Assembly (NCBI GenBank): GCA_048013815.1
Contig: CM106585.1
Span: 17,670,001-17,734,000, forward strand
Length of the DNA: 64,000 nucleotides
Direction of reading: 5' to 3'
From: Setoptus koraiensis
Taxonomy: Eukaryota; Arthropoda
Shown here piece after piece: positions 1 to 13,705 of the stretch. Every line of letters starts with the position of its first letter. Positions within the stretch are counted from its first letter, which is position 1. Made by a program: the position numbers and the translations under genes. The notes beneath the pieces are model-generated. The model worked only from the letters and a program-made list of their open reading frames with translations, did no database searches and was not told where the DNA came from.

Positions 1-78
1 AATTTGTGAGTCGCATAGAGCGAAAGGGACATACAGCAAAAAGGAAGGAATGATATTCAATTAGACAGCATAACTTTT

Positions 79-105
79 TATTATTATTATCATTATTATT
101 ATTAT
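79..105. repeat. (ATT)n microsatellite
   Basis: A TTA/ATT triplet run with one interruption is read directly from the sequence. Confidence 0.9.
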
Positions 106-1544
106 CCGCTCATCTGCTATCCACTGTTACTCTGTTATTCTTGATTTAGGCAATTATTAGTGGCGCTCATCACAATGGTGGTGATCGTCGTCGCTTTTGG
201 TGCTGGATTGTAGGCAACAAGCTTTTAACGATTGCCGCCAGGCCAAGCGGTGCCTCGACCACTTTTAATGGTCGCCTTAATCACTTAACTTGCTGATACA
301 ATCTCGCCATCTGTATCAATACTGTATCTATGCGGCCATAATCATGCTAGCATCGGCCTGGCCCGCGCGATAGTGACTTTGTTCAACTTTGAGACACACA
401 ACTACAGACTTTTTTAGCTGGCCATTGCTGGCAAAAAGTGGACAGATCAGCAAGTAAGGCAATTATTGACATTATTTGCATTAGCGGGCATGCTTTTTTT
501 ATTGGCAGCCAGGTGAGCAAGTGCTCAATTGGGATGGCGACTATGAGCGATCGTGTCATGTGTGTGTGAGTGTATGTGATGGACGACAAGGAATATTTAT
601 TATATCCAAGCCAGTGATTATCACATTTACCTATCACTACACATATCAGTCAGTTTTATGTGGCTCATTTTTATGTCCATCAAATCGCAGATTCATCGAG
701 ACTGGTCATATCACTAGATCGCTAGACTTGATGAGCCGTCCATCTAACTAGATCAATCGCTCATTATATGACCAGTTCTAATCAAATGACTTGCACTTTC
801 TCTTATCCATTGAGCCGGCAGCCTACTCATCGCGAATTGTTGCAGGGGTCATCCTCACAACAACGACGACGTTTATCTGACATCTAACCAAGGCTAATGT
901 GTGACATTTGAGTGCAACATTGTGCAAGACCGCGTGAAGGTGTTTATTACAAATGTCGTATAAGTGATGAGATATAAATGGGCACACTCATTGTGGCCAT
1001 TGTTTGGCCGTTGGTTGATTGTGTCAGCTGCACTTGCTGTGGCTGCCAGTGTAAGTGACCGCTAACAAGTGGCGAGCCATTATCACTGTCCATATCTGGA
1101 CTGGACTGGATTGTTGTTGCACCACACAAAAGTCATTGATGATCAATAATCAATGAGCCATAAGTGATTGTTGCTTTCATTTGTGCCGCGATCAGTATGG
1201 TTTTGGTTAATTGAATGGGGTGCGTTTGAAGCGAATCGGATCGGTTGGATTGGTTCGACTCGAGTCAAATTGAATCAAATCAAATGCATGAATGAACGAG
1301 CGCACCAACATGTCGCTGACAACCAATACTCACTCGTCCAAACATTATGACTGACACTCTCAAAGACAATTAACACGCTGACAATCAACGCTCACAACAA
1401 TCGACGCCAGCTATAATTTATAATTATAATCACTTGGTCTAGATGACTCGAACACACGCCGCTTGTCTCACCTGTCCAATATCGCCCCAGACAATGACAA
1501 TTGTAGCAAGCAGTAAAGATGAACACAACAACACCAACACCAGC

Positions 1545-1572
1545 ACCAACAACAACAACAACAACAACAACA
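1545..1572. repeat. (CAA)n microsatellite
   Basis: About nine CAA triplets in a row. This is one of many such runs that give the host DNA its texture. Confidence 0.9.
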
Positions 1573-2001
1573 AGTGATTGTTTGAATAGATTGCATTGCA
1601 TACGTTGAATAGTGAACGGGGAGAAGAAGGGATCATCTCACCAGTTTTTGCGATACACTATGGTACAGGCGATAAGTGATAAGTGATAAGCAATAACTTA
1701 ACGCCAGTGGTTTTAGAAAGCGCTAACTGGGATTGTCAGTGTGTCGCTCCGTTTTTAACTTATTCCGTTGCCCACTCTAGTTCTTCTTCTTCGTCTTCTT
1801 TATTTCCGGAAACTTGCTTGCGAAATACACACACTCGCATGGAAACGCAGCACAAACGCACACAGGTGGAATGGATAACGATAATTTAAGCCGCCACAAG
1901 CTCAGCTTTCAGACTTGTTGAGACTCGTTAGCGACTAGATTATTGTTGTTGTGGTGTCGTTGAGCAGAGTGAGCGGAGAAAGAGAATAGAAGAGGATAAG
2001 C

Positions 2002-2040
2002 GACAACAACAACAACAACATGATGTTATTGTTGTTGTTG
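2002..2040. repeat. (CAA)n facing (TTG)n, imperfect hairpin
   Basis: A CAA run is followed within a few bases by a TTG run, so the strand can fold back on itself. The candidate start codon at 2020 lies in the loop region. Confidence 0.7.
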
Positions 2041-2104
2041 GCTGGCGTTTCCTCGGCTTACCCAGCCAACCAACTCACTCTCTTTCTATCCACAAGCAAC
2101 AACG
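2020..2104 (+). CDS. Candidate signal-peptide exon, donor at 2105
   Basis: An ATG at 2020 opens a frame of 28 codons beginning MMLLLLLAGVSSA, a leucine core followed by small residues as at a signal-peptidase site, then a hydrophilic stretch. At 2105 a good splice donor (GGTAAGC) follows, leaving one base of a codon. The first recognised furrowed exon at 36672 needs exactly one such base, so this could be exon 1 of that gene across an intron of about 34.5 kb. Against it, the leucine core is encoded by a (TTG)n run, and such runs give signal-like peptides by chance elsewhere in this DNA. The phase match is only a one-in-three coincidence. Confidence 0.25.
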
Positions 2105-2409
2105 GTAAGCAGCACAACACTTACGATACTCAACGATATTTCATGAGCGATACTCTCACTCTCTTTCCGGTTGGCGAGACACAATTTGCTGAGCGCCAGA
2201 CAACAGGCAAAGCATTTGCAACGGCTTGGCGCGACGCTCTCTGCCAGTGGCTCGCTCGTTGCAAACGGCTCGCTCGAAGGCTGACAGGCAATAATCGCTA
2301 ATTGACCACAACACATCGAGTTGTTGCTTGTTCCTAGCAAACTATTTTGAAACAATATTTCGTATCAATCAATTATAAGCGCCCATTAGCGCGTAGGCCA
2401 AGTGATTGA

Positions 2410-2426
2410 CCGGCCGGCCGGCCGGC
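2410..2426. repeat. (GGCC)n run
   Basis: Four tandem GGCC units. The GGCC/GCCGGC motif is scattered through the whole host part of the window. Confidence 0.85.
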
Positions 2427-2575
2427 AATACTCACCGATATGGTCAGGCATGTTGTTTGCTCTAGCTCCGCCGTCAGCATCTCGACTGAGCCTCCCCGGC
2501 CAAGTCGGCCTCAGTGCTGGCCAGATCTCTGGCAGTCTCATTTAGTTTCAATTGGCAATTTTAATCGCATTTAGG

Positions 2576-2596
2576 CACACACACACACACACACAC
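2576..2596. repeat. (CA)n microsatellite
   Basis: About ten CA dinucleotides are read directly. Confidence 0.9.
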
Positions 2597-4595
2597 TTAC
2601 ACATTTAGCAGCATTAGAGGGATGGTGGCCGGCCACTTGCTCAGATAGAACGAACAGATGAATAGATAGGTCGATCGATCATCATTTTGATTTTCTCGCT
2701 TATTTAGCATGCGAATGAGTGTGTGTTTGCTGGCTGCTCATTAAGCCTGGCAAGCTCGATAGTTGGTACGAGAGCGCAGACAACAATACCATTGAGAGCT
2801 ATTTAGTTCGGCTTGTTCTTTGCCTCGCAACATGTCGAGACATGGCAAGGCACAGGGAAAAGGGACAAAGCCAAACACAAGCAAAAGTCTTGCTCAGGCA
2901 CAAGAAAGTGACTTGCAAATAGCCAAACAATAATGGTAACAGTCAAGCGACTAATTTCAGCAGCCGGTACACCGACCGACTCCGATCTATCCGCCATCTA
3001 GCCGGCTCCGCAATGGACATTTGTATGGCCTTGACAGGGCTTTACTCGTGGGCGTCGGGCAACCGCATTGTGGTGCAAAACGCCTTTTCGCGCCGCAATG
3101 CGATGCCTCTGGCGCACCCTTCAATGGGCCCAAATCTGTTGTTGTTGTTGTTGCTGTTGTCGTCTTGGACGTCACAACAGTGATGATGACGATAATCACC
3201 TATTAATACATAATGAGGAGATAGTTGTTGATTTGGAGCCAATGCCTTGCGCGCTTTATGCGAGACGCGCGCGGCTCGCCCATCGCGAGCCATCGCCAAC
3301 ACACAATACATAAATTGATCAAATGTCACGGGTGCGCCTGACTATTTCGTGCGTTGAGTTGCGCACTTTCCCATTATCGCATTGTCGCGCTTTCTTGATG
3401 CGCGCGTTTTCTCATTTTTTCACACTTTTGTGTTGCGCGTTTTCCTCTCACGTTTGGCTTCGCGCATCCTTTTTAGCCTCGCATCGGATGCATTGTCAAA
3501 GTTTACCCGTCATCGGATCTGATCTTTTTCAAATTGGCGCGCGCGCGTTATCACATTGATGGATGCTCATAATCGACGAGTTATTCCATTGACGCACGCT
3601 CAGGGTGTGCGAGTTTTCGCATTGATGGGAGAAGAGTTATTCGCCAAGTGAGCGTGAAGCGCATATTTTCTCACATTGGCCAAATAGATTTGTTTATCAA
3701 ATTTCGAAAGCTTCCCCGTTGTTTACTCTGTGTCTCTGTGTTGCCTTTGATTATAAAAGTCTGATCACTTTCACTGGGCAAGTCGCGAGTCGCAAAAAGC
3801 AAACAATGGCTTGCTCGGATCGCATATCATAACACTGCTGACGATGAAACGTTTCCTTGGTGTGAATTGATGTGAATTTGATGTGAGTTTAGCTAACATC
3901 AAATTCACATTGTAAGAGATTGAGATTGTGAGCTCTGCGAGTGTTGTGAGTGTCCTCTGACAATTGCAACTTGCGCAAGCCATCAATTGGCAAACAACGG
4001 CGACTAATTAAGACGTTGGCGGTTGGTGTGCCCGCTGGTTAGACTGTGCCTGCGACTGGCCAAACTTTATTTACATTACGACACATTAGGGCCACTGGCA
4101 CGGCTCACACAACAGGTAACAGCTCAGCAGTTACCTGTCGTTGAGTCACCTGTTGTGTGTGTGGCTGCTAGCGAACGGGTGCATCTTTTTAGGCTGTGGC
4201 TGGCCAATTGGTGCTTGTCGTGGTGGCTGCTGTAATTGTTGTCGTCGCTATTGTCGGAGCGTCGAGCGTTGAGGAAGAACGGGCATCGCTATTGTGGTTG
4301 CTTGTCGACACAAACATTTCTCGCCTGATGTGTGCTGTTGTCTCATCGCGTTACTCAATCAACGGCCCTAACCAACGAAACAGAATCAAATATATATAAA
4401 GAATAAAAAGAAAATAAGTGCTCGCTCCAAGGATTCGGCTCGGTGGGACGCCCACCCGTTTTAACACTGTTGGCCACTGTGCCAATTGTGCACTTGTGAT
4501 GCTCGTCGTGGTCGCTCGATGTCGATGTTCGGGAAGCGGCAACAGCCATGGGCGCCGGCTCAATTAGTTGTTGGCCCGTCAATTGTGTCTTCTTT

Positions 4596-4660
4596 GTTGT
4601 CTCTGTTGTTGTTGTTGTTGTTGCTGTCGTTGTTGTTGTCGTTGTTGTTGCTGCCGCTGT
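4596..4660. repeat. Imperfect (GTT)n tract
   Basis: A GTT-rich tract with CTG and TCG interruptions. It yields leucine-rich frames that are probably accidental. Confidence 0.85.
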
Positions 4661-5233
4661 TGTGCTCGCATTAGCAGCAGTCGCAGTTTTTCTCGCTCTC
4701 CCTGACGGTTAAAACATGGTGTTTAAACATGGTATAAGCATGGCCAATTACAACGTGTTTGCCAACACTATCCCAGTTTGAACAGAGCCACAGATAGCGC
4801 ATTCATCTGGCCAGAGGCTGGCCACTAATAGAGCGACGCGAATAGTCGCTGCCCGAATCAATGAATGGCCCGCTGCCTGGCACTGCAGGCAATGCCAGAT
4901 AGCCGGTGGCTTGGCGTGGCTGGCAAGTCACTGCCGAACGAAGGAACGGCGAGCCGGCCCAAAAGAGCGGCCGAGGAGAAGAAAAGAAAGTGGACGAGAG
5001 GAGAAGAAAAGAAATCAATTAATACAATCATTTCAATTGGCTTCATTCGCCAGCTAGCCAACCGACCAGCCAGTTAGCCGGCAACACATTAGTCGACACA
5101 CCAGCGACGGCCAGCAGCAGTTACAAGTGGCAGTTTAAGACGATAGCGAGCAGTTAAATTAGTAACAAATGAAAAACAATTAACACTCGCACTGGCACCG
5201 TTACTATTGGCAACGAGTAAGTGTAGCAATAAA

Positions 5234-5270
5234 GTCAGTTGAGAGTTATTTCAAATAACTATCAACTGAC
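5234..5270. repeat. 37-bp near-perfect palindrome
   Basis: The sequence from GTCAGTTGA to its reverse complement at the far end pairs over about 18 bp per arm around a central C, with one mismatched pair (at 5242/5262). Confidence 0.85.
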
Positions 5271-5308
5271 AGCCAGTGAAACAAAGTTGTGAGCAGAGAG
5301 CGCGCGCA

Positions 5309-5373
5309 ATATTTTGTTACACTTGTTAGTCAGTTAGCTAGTCAGCCCCCGGCTAACAAGTGTAACAAAATAT
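5309..5373. repeat. Hairpin with 21-bp perfect arms
   Basis: The arms 5309-5329 and 5353-5373 are exact reverse complements with a 23-base loop. The hairpin lies 40 bp after the palindrome at 5234. Confidence 0.9.
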
Positions 5374-7005
5374 TATCGCTGCTCGCTCTCAACAGCCGAC
5401 TGATTGTGAGAGTCTCAACGCTCGCAACAAAACATTGCAAGGCACAATGTTACCTGTATCGTCATGAATGGATTGCTTGGTCACCTGGAATAATAATAAT
5501 AATAATGTGATAATCGTATTGTGCCTTGTGTGTGTTATTTGTGGCACCAACTTGTTGCCGGTTTGTGATGAATTCAAACTTGCGCTTGCCATGGCTAATG
5601 GCGAATGTAAAGGTTTGGGTATTAAGCATTCAATATTAAATATTGAATATTAAATATTGCGCATTCTTTGTTCTTTATTCAATATTCGACGGAATAAACA
5701 ATAGTGGCCAAGATTGCAATGAGCACCCGAATCGTGTCGCCGTAATCAATTGTTACCATTGGCCGCACTAACTAACTAACTCACAATCAAATCAAGAGTG
5801 CGATGTTGACACTTGCCCATGGGCCGCACACGGAACTATCCTGACGTAACCACAGTAAGCAGTCAGCTGATCAGCTTTGCGACTTTGTTTACTCTCGCCA
5901 CAAACAGCGGTGAGTCTTGTCAACTGTATGTATTATGGACTGCATAATATGGAGTCCATAGGCGATCATGTGTGAGCGATAAAGCGCCCTGAATAAGCTC
6001 AAAAACTCACTCGAACCGTTCGACTCGAACCGTTCGACTCGAACCGTTCGAGTCAAACGGCGCCTCGGCGCCAACAGGTGAACAGACCAAACTGTTGGCG
6101 ATTGTTTGCGATTGTTTGCCGTTTGCGGCCATTGAGCACGACGTGAGGTTTCGTTTGTTGTAAAGCAATCAAGTTGGTTGATACAGTGCAAGAGGAACAA
6201 CAATGCTCTCGTGATTCACTGGTCATCTCACTCTGGCACTCTGGCACCTTGGCTCGCTTGTGGCAGCTTGAGAGTCTGCTCGAGCACACTGCGGCTAACT
6301 GCGGCGAGTTGTCGGCCGGATTAGCCCGAGGTGGCAAATCGGTCGCCAGAGGTGTCGCCTTTATCTGGCCACCTCTTGTCCGGCTAGCACATTTGCTGGC
6401 CAGCGAGTGTTGGCCGGACAAGAGCGAGCTTGCTCTGCTGAGAAACTGCTGAGAGTCACTCATTTTTTGCAATCACTGCTTGTGTTGGCACTGATTTGTT
6501 TGCGCAAACAAAGCGTCGTTTGCAAGCGCACTGTCTAACTGTACCACACTGTAATATTATGTAATACAGTATTACTGTTAATGTGAGCGCACACAGATAC
6601 ACAAAAGCACGAAACGGAATCATAGAATACAACAAATATACAACAAATATACAACAAATATCAAAATATGAGAATGAGCTGACCGGCACGATGAGTTTGC
6701 ACAGTCTCGCCAGGCACACAGAGCCAGAGAGCAGTGGTTGCATGATCGCAAATGAGCAATGCTTGTATCATAGACACAAGTGCAAACATTGTTATGCAAC
6801 ATTGGCTTGATTGGCTTTTACCTGGTGGTAGCATTATCACTGTTATTTTGCAAACAAATAGCGCTGAATAGAGCCGAGCACACATCTGCCCACTCATTTG
6901 ACACCTGTCCGCAGGCCGACCAAAGCCAAGCCAAAGCAGGCTGCCCGGCGGACAGGTAGACGCAAGCACTACCCAGGGTATTTGTGGTTGTCGTTGTTGT
7001 TGTTT

Positions 7006-7016
7006 GGGGGGGGGGG
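7006..7016. repeat. G homopolymer, 11 bases
   Basis: Eleven consecutive G read directly. The length may be inexact in the assembly. Confidence 0.8.
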
Positions 7017-7262
7017 CAATTGTCAGGCAACTGTGGAGATGCTAATAGTTGGGTAATTGTTTGATTGCCAAATTGCGACTGGCCTACAAGCTGGCCGGCC
7101 GGCCATTCATCATGCGATCCAATGCGAGCCCAAAACGGCCATATCTGTTGCTTCTGGCTTCTGGCTGTCGTAGCAAACTGACAACACCGACTGCGAATTG
7201 GTCTGAATGAACAAATGAACGAGGGCGAACAAGTGCACAAATGAAATGCTTGCTGCAAGCCA

Positions 7263-7312
7263 ACACAACATAATAATAATAATAATAGTAATAACAATCA
7301 TAATAATAACAA
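7263..7312. repeat. (TAA)n imperfect tract
   Basis: TAA triplets interrupted by TAG, CAA and CAT. Confidence 0.85.
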
Positions 7313-8664
7313 ACAATTATCGTCGACACTCAATTTTTGCGCGCCTAATTTCGGCCATCATCATTATCGCCGTTGTGTGTGGCGATATCGCAGCACCAAC
7401 AAACTTTTGCAAACTTTTTCTTGTTGTGCAATAAAACAAATTTATTTGTTATTCGCAATTTGTCCGGCACACACACCGGCCAAACAAGCTGACTGGTCGC
7501 CGGTTCTCAAGTCGCTTGCTGGCCGCTCACAATCTTCAGTGGTCGCTATTAGCGGCCATTAGTTGACAAAATATTTGCCACACTTCGTCAGACATAACGG
7601 CACATAACTAACGCCAACAACAACACATAGTGCGGGCGATAACGGGAGCGTGACGCAATAAGGTTGTTGTTGCGGTTGTTGTTGTTGTTGGTGGGCCGCA
7701 TCATTAGCTCGGCATAAGCTGCTGGGTCGGATATCGGCAAATGGCCTGTTCGTTGGCAGTATTCATGAACAGTATGGGAATCACTTTTGTTTGTCGCTGA
7801 TACAACACTGTGACGCAATCTTTTGCAGCAGTCGAGTGTCGTTGTTGGCCACCAGTTGGCCACATGGGTGCGCCATCCACTGGTGCACTGGTGCCTGACG
7901 ACTGTCAATACGAATCAACAAAACTGCTGTGTCTGTAAGGGGTCCGTTTACAGATTGTTCTGAAGAAAAGATTGTTGTCTACATTGTTCAATGTTTATCA
8001 GTGAGCTTTTCCAAAGTGCAATCAGTTGCCAAAAGGCCAACTGATTACGACATCGCGCCTTGCTTGACCCGCTCGCCAGGCTGCTTACACACACTCACTC
8101 ACTGTTGAACAGTGACTGTTGGTTTGGTCAATAAACAAGCGGTGAGATATGGCAAAACAAACAACAAAGTGGCAACAATGGCGCCAACGGAAGCGCCAAC
8201 AAGCGACATCGCAGGTCGCCAATGTTGGCACTTTGACAGTGACTTTGCTTTGATTTTATCTGCTGTTTGCTTTGTAATGAGTAGTAGCGCAAAAACTAAT
8301 CGCTTGTCTTGTGTGTAATGTCAGTGAATGTCACACACTGGCCGCGATCAGCGACTCACTGACTCGCTGCCAGTCAACGGGCGATATCCACAGTTTGCGG
8401 CTAAACGCACAACGGCTACTCGCGAGCAAAGTAACAAACAAACAACTTGCAACAAGTTGCCGTTCGTTGCGGAATAATCGTAGACTCCAGATTGGAGTGA
8501 AAGTTGCTCCGTCTCTGTCCTTTCTCTTGCCAATTCAATCTTCATTTTTTACCTTTACCTGGCACAGTCTTGCTGCCGGGTAAAGGCAAAAACGATACAA
8601 ACTGTGCAAGCCAATTGAATAACAATAAGCGCTCAGTGTGTGCGTCTAAATTAATTCCTCGGCA

Positions 8665-8758
8665 CACACACAAGCAAATAGCGAGCGACACACAAGCAAA
8701 TAGCGAGCGACACACAAGCAAATAGCGAGCGACACACAAGCAAATAGCGAGCGACACA
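8665..8758. repeat. 22-bp minisatellite, four copies
   Basis: Four nearly identical 22-bp units containing ACACAAGCAAATAGCGAGCG are arranged head to tail, followed by a partial unit. Confidence 0.9.
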
Positions 8759-9594
8759 CAGCGAGCCAATGGGCATAATGAATATGAATTATTAATGAGT
8801 CGTCGTTCTAATTACTCATGATTATTCTCCGTGAGTGTAGCACAATGTTTATACACACATTACGAGATACGAGAGAGAGAGAGAGACACGTTTATCGGCG
8901 CTAACAAGCGACGTCTCCGCCGGGTTCATTCGACGGTATTCAATTGTTTGCGTTAGTTGTTGCGGGAGAGTCTCAATTTCACTGCGAACCCACATACACC
9001 GCATAGACCGCCTAGACCGCCTAGACCGCATAGACTGTGTGCCATGGAGGGTATCTATCATCTCGAATTGAAATACAGTCAAACGCTGACTGTGTTTGAG
9101 TATTTGAATTTGAGTGCACTGGTAATCACAATAATAATCACACACCATGACACACGGTCGTGATTCGTCGTGTGCTATAAGTTGTGGCTCACAATGGGCT
9201 CATTTGTGGGTCATCGTTTAGCCGCTTCTCAATTGGCGTCTTAATTATATTATTAAACATAAAATTACGCAGTGACTTATTCGAGGCATCCGCCGCTCGG
9301 TGCCAACAACAACAATCAATACTAATCCCATGTTAGCACCAATTCTCTGTCTGTCCGTCTGTCTATAAGTTGAAACAAGCAAATCAACCTGTTGCAACTA
9401 GCAACAATCTGGCAGCCCTAATGCGCTCTCAGTGGCAATTTAATTTGCAATTTAGTTAAGTGACGAAAGATGTAAAGTCTGGCCTGCCAGAGTTAAACTG
9501 TAGCCAAATTTACATGCTAAACGCACGCCCTTAGAGCAACTTTGCAAACTACTTTTTACTACTTTTTCAATCTGCTGTTTATCTATCCGAGATA

Positions 9595-9626
9595 CCGCGG
9601 TATATTCACCCGTGAATATACTGCGG
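9595..9626. repeat. Hairpin with 15-bp arms
   Basis: The arms 9595-9609 and 9612-9626 pair with one mismatch around a 2-base loop. Confidence 0.85.
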
Positions 9627-12481
9627 CTTTTCGGCTCACCTGAGCAATGAATGGCTCTGTTGATTATCCGGTCGGCTGTCGTTCGAATCATGATATTCGC
9701 ATGATATTCTAGTGACGAACTTCAAATCGTCACCATGGCAACACTATATGCCGTATAGTATATGGCCGGCAACCTGTTGGCCGATTGCTCGGAATGGGCG
9801 GCCAAGCGAGGCAAAAGTGACGATCAAGAAGCCATGAATTGAACGAGAATGCGCGCATCACGACGATACGGCCGGCTCGGCGCCCAATTAAGTGGCCACG
9901 ATGGCAATGAATAAATCAATTTAGTTTTATTCTCAGCATCTCTGTTGTTGGGATGTATGTGTATGGCTGCATTTGATACATTTGATGGCTTCTCTGGCGC
10001 TCACGGTGCGCAACTCGCTTTGTCGCTGGTCGTGCCGCGCTTCGCAGTCGCACCAATAAATTATTCCCATCTAATGAATCAAGTGATCAGGACGCTTGTT
10101 ATCTCTATATCCAGCCAGACACTTGTTGCTGCTTGTCGCTGCTCGCCGGCGCTTGTCGCTGGCTGCTCGACCGACTCGATAGTACGAGCGTCGCCACGGT
10201 GCCAATTAAAATCCACTAATTGCCGGCCATAACTTAGCCGATGCGCCATGAATTGGTCACATGCTGCAAACAGTCGACTCGATATTGACTTGATTAAAAT
10301 CTCAATTCTCGAATTGGCTTTCGTGTCTGCCAGCAACACTTGTCGTGTCTATCGGCCGACTCCATTGGCCCATTGCAATTTGGCTAATTTTAGCAAATGG
10401 CCACATTCTGCAATTGGTTCGGCCGGCGTTCGAATTGGTTCGAAATTCGAATCGATTCGAAGCGATTCGGAGGCGGCTCGCACCGGCCAGCGCTCGCAAC
10501 ATGTCAGACGCATGCTGTCAGACGCATGCTGTCAGATGTTTGCTCGCAGCAGATATATGGCGTATATTGTGTCTCTGCTTGCAGCGTCGTCGCAGTTGTC
10601 GCATGTGCCCAATGGGAGCTGTCGCTTGCTGCGTTTACCTGTGTCGTTGTGCAAACCAACTAGCGAACACAGCAAGACAAGACCCGAGAAGCCACAGGTG
10701 GCGCTTCTTTTCCCGTTGTGTGTCTTGGCGGGCATCTCGACGACGGGCACACCGAGCCAAAGCACTAAATTAAACCGAAGCACAAGCCAACGGCCAGAGC
10801 AATCTGTGGCGGTTGGCGGTCGCTCTGTATGTGTATTTTGCACGGTCGGCCAGCCGAAGAGTTGCAAAAAGAAGCGACGCCGAAAGAAAAGAAGCTCGCT
10901 GAAAGGAAAGTGCGACGAGAGGAGCGCCGAAAGAACCCGTTCGGTGGTCGCTCGCAAAATGATTAAGAGAAAAAGAAGCACAATTGTCGTCATTCATCAG
11001 CGAGCTTTTTGTTTGTGTGTTTGTTTCTTGTTTGCGAGGCATTGCTGCTGTTGGAATCTTGCAGCGAACAAAGACTTTCGAAATGCGTTTCTCGGAATGT
11101 GTCTTTCGAAACGTTTTTTCGAGATGTGTGTTTACGAGGAGAACAAAATAAAAATAGTTCACTTTCTACGCAAGCTAATTGCACTAATTCCATCATTCTA
11201 TTTATTGCGCCAGAGCCGCCCTTCGACAGTCCACTGCAGACTCTACAGCGTAGAGTCTGCACTGTCCACTGCACAGTCCACTCTGTCCACCCTGGACTCC
11301 ACACTCTCAACTCCACAGTCGGGAGTGCACAGTGGACAGTGCACAGTGGGCTCGCCGAACGCTTCTTTTCGGCCGTCCGAAATTCTCTCGAAATTCTCTG
11401 CGAATTCTCTGCGAATTCTGTCGAGATTATGTCGGAATTCTCGGCCGCTTCGGCCGCTGTAACGGTATGAGCAGACCAATACATACGGTGACAATGCCGT
11501 CGCAATACGCCGACAATGCCGCCACAACACGGCTACAATGCAGCCAATTGCAGCAGTAGCATTGGCTGGCTTCGAATGGTTGCCGAGGCAGCCAGCAAGG
11601 CTCGTTTGCAACCAATTGGCACTGTTTTGTTCTCAGCCTGCGTGGCGGCCATAATTAAATTAACTCACTACTTATCTATGCTGATGTAATCACAGTGGCG
11701 ACACAGCATAACTGGCCGACCATTTGAGCCGGCTCTGTTGCGTCAACTTGCCAGCAATTGTGTTGTGCTCACTGGAAAGGAAATATCAACATGCGGCGCC
11801 CAAACTATTCAAACTGACACTGACGCGTTGCTTAGGCTCGGCAATTTGGAAGGCGAGTCACCACTCACCGACTGACTGAGCAGCGAACAATTTATGGTTT
11901 GTCACTTTGTTTGTCCAATTGTGTTGCGAAATTGGCGCACTTGTTGTCAGTGTGCTCGCCATAATTGTTGTCGTGAGCTACTGATGCTTCGCACGAACAC
12001 TCGCAAACATTGTCGCGCAAAAGTCGCAAAAGTGGCAAAAAGTCGCAAAAAAGACGCAAAACAGTCGCAAAAGTCGCAAAACAGTCGCTTTGGTCGAAAG
12101 TGGGCCTTCGCTCGGCCAGCATTATCCGCTTGTGCGCTGGTCGTACGCATTATCAGCCATTATCAGGCGTTTTCAGGCGTTATCAGGCATCGCAAGCCAT
12201 TGCGGGCCATCAGAACTTGTGATTCGCAAGGCATCGCAGGCCGGCGCAAAGCCGCCTTGGACAGTATGCAACTGTTTGTCTTTGTTTTAACCCATTTAGT
12301 AGGTGTTGCTTGGCGTGTTAAATATACACGCCAGGAGTGCTGGCCGACAGGTGAAAAGCCGAAATAAGCTCGCCATCGCTGCGCATTGTGATGCCGGCTT
12401 CATGTTGGCACAATGATAGTTTAAAGAATGCAGCCGAGGAACGAAACGAAACAAGCGAAAATAGCCGCACACAAGCGGCCA

Positions 12482-12520
12482 CTGAGTTTTATTTATCCGA
12501 CTCGGATAAATAAAACTCAG
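12482..12520. repeat. 39-bp perfect palindrome
   Basis: The 19-base arms 12482-12500 and 12502-12520 are exact reverse complements around a single C. The core is TTATTTATCCGA. It would extrude as a hairpin with essentially no loop. Confidence 0.95.
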
Positions 12521-13215
12521 CGTTGCAGCATAAAAGTCAGGCACGGCCAATCATCGGCCAGTTGCGATTGTTCTCGCTTTTGTTGTTGGCGCTACCGTTG
12601 TGCGAGTTTCGGTGTGCAAGTCGCAGATCACATTGCACACCCTGGATCCCATTATCGCCTTTTGCTTATCCCATTATCACAACTGGCCGTGCGCTGCTCA
12701 CGTCCGAGCGTCTCCGCGAATTCGCCAATTGCAGCCTCTCGAACACTCGACGAGCGGACTGCGGACTCGAATGCGAACTCGAAAGGCGAACTCGAATGGC
12801 GAGTGGCGAATAGCGAAAACAGAAAGCGAAATGCGAAAACAGAAAGCGAAATGCGAATCCGAATGGCAAACTGGCCAGCAGCAGTTCCAATTCGAACGGT
12901 CGCCGGACCGCAAACTTTCCAAGCACACACACAAACACAAGTTATGTAACTCACCTGTGGAGTTTCGCTGAAACATTGTTGGTCGGGCGGCATTCGTTGG
13001 CCGCTGTGTGCAAAACAACAACAGGTGTCAGTGTGTGTGTGTGTGTGTGAAAAATCGGGCGCATCTATCATTTGGTAACACGATAACGGCGCAAGTGGCG
13101 AGCGAAGGCCCGCGCCGTGATTCCGCGCAACTATCCGTGCTCGAATTCGCAATAAGATTCGCAATAAGATGTGCCAATTCGAGACTGTCATTCATTTGCG
13201 CAAACACTCTCCAAA

Positions 13216-13287
13216 GCAGAATCTCGGCTCCAAACCGAATCTCGGCTCTAAACTGAATCGCGACTCCAAAGCTGAATCTCGGCTCTA
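13216..13287. repeat. Tandem repeat of about 24 bp
   Basis: About three diverged units built on GAATCTCGGCTC(C/T)AAA. Confidence 0.75.
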
Positions 13288-13674
13288 ACGGCCACCATCG
13301 TGCTGACTGCATTAACTGAATTATTTAAACTAACTAATGAATTCTCTCTTTATCCCCTGTGCCGTGGTCTCGCTGACCGATGTCGCTTGCGGTAAACACC
13401 GTATTGTCCGTGTTGCTCATCAACGCCACTCAACGTGCAATTGTGCTAATGTGGATGTGTGATAATGCGCGATTATCATCATTTGCGCCATAATAGGTGA
13501 GTCGAAATAGCAAGATACGCAACTGTTACAATGCAATTGTTACAGTGCAACTGTTACATGCAAGATGGGATTATCTGTCCACTTTTTACTTTCTCTTGCG
13601 GTATCCGCGAGCATCTCTCAAAAAGCGGCTTCATTTATCATAATTATGCTAATGAATTTTCGCCGGCCAACAGT

Positions 13675-13705
13675 CGCCGGCCCAGAGTCGGACTCTGGGC
13701 CGGCG
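13675..13705. repeat. 31-bp perfect GC-rich palindrome
   Basis: The 15-base arms 13675-13689 and 13691-13705 pair exactly around one G. The core is CGGCCCAGAGTC. Confidence 0.95.

Noticed and set aside
10248-11462. 404-codon plus-strand open frame
   Set aside because: It runs through several tandem and inverted short repeats, has no domain, and other frames in the same stretch are equally open. Probably accidental.
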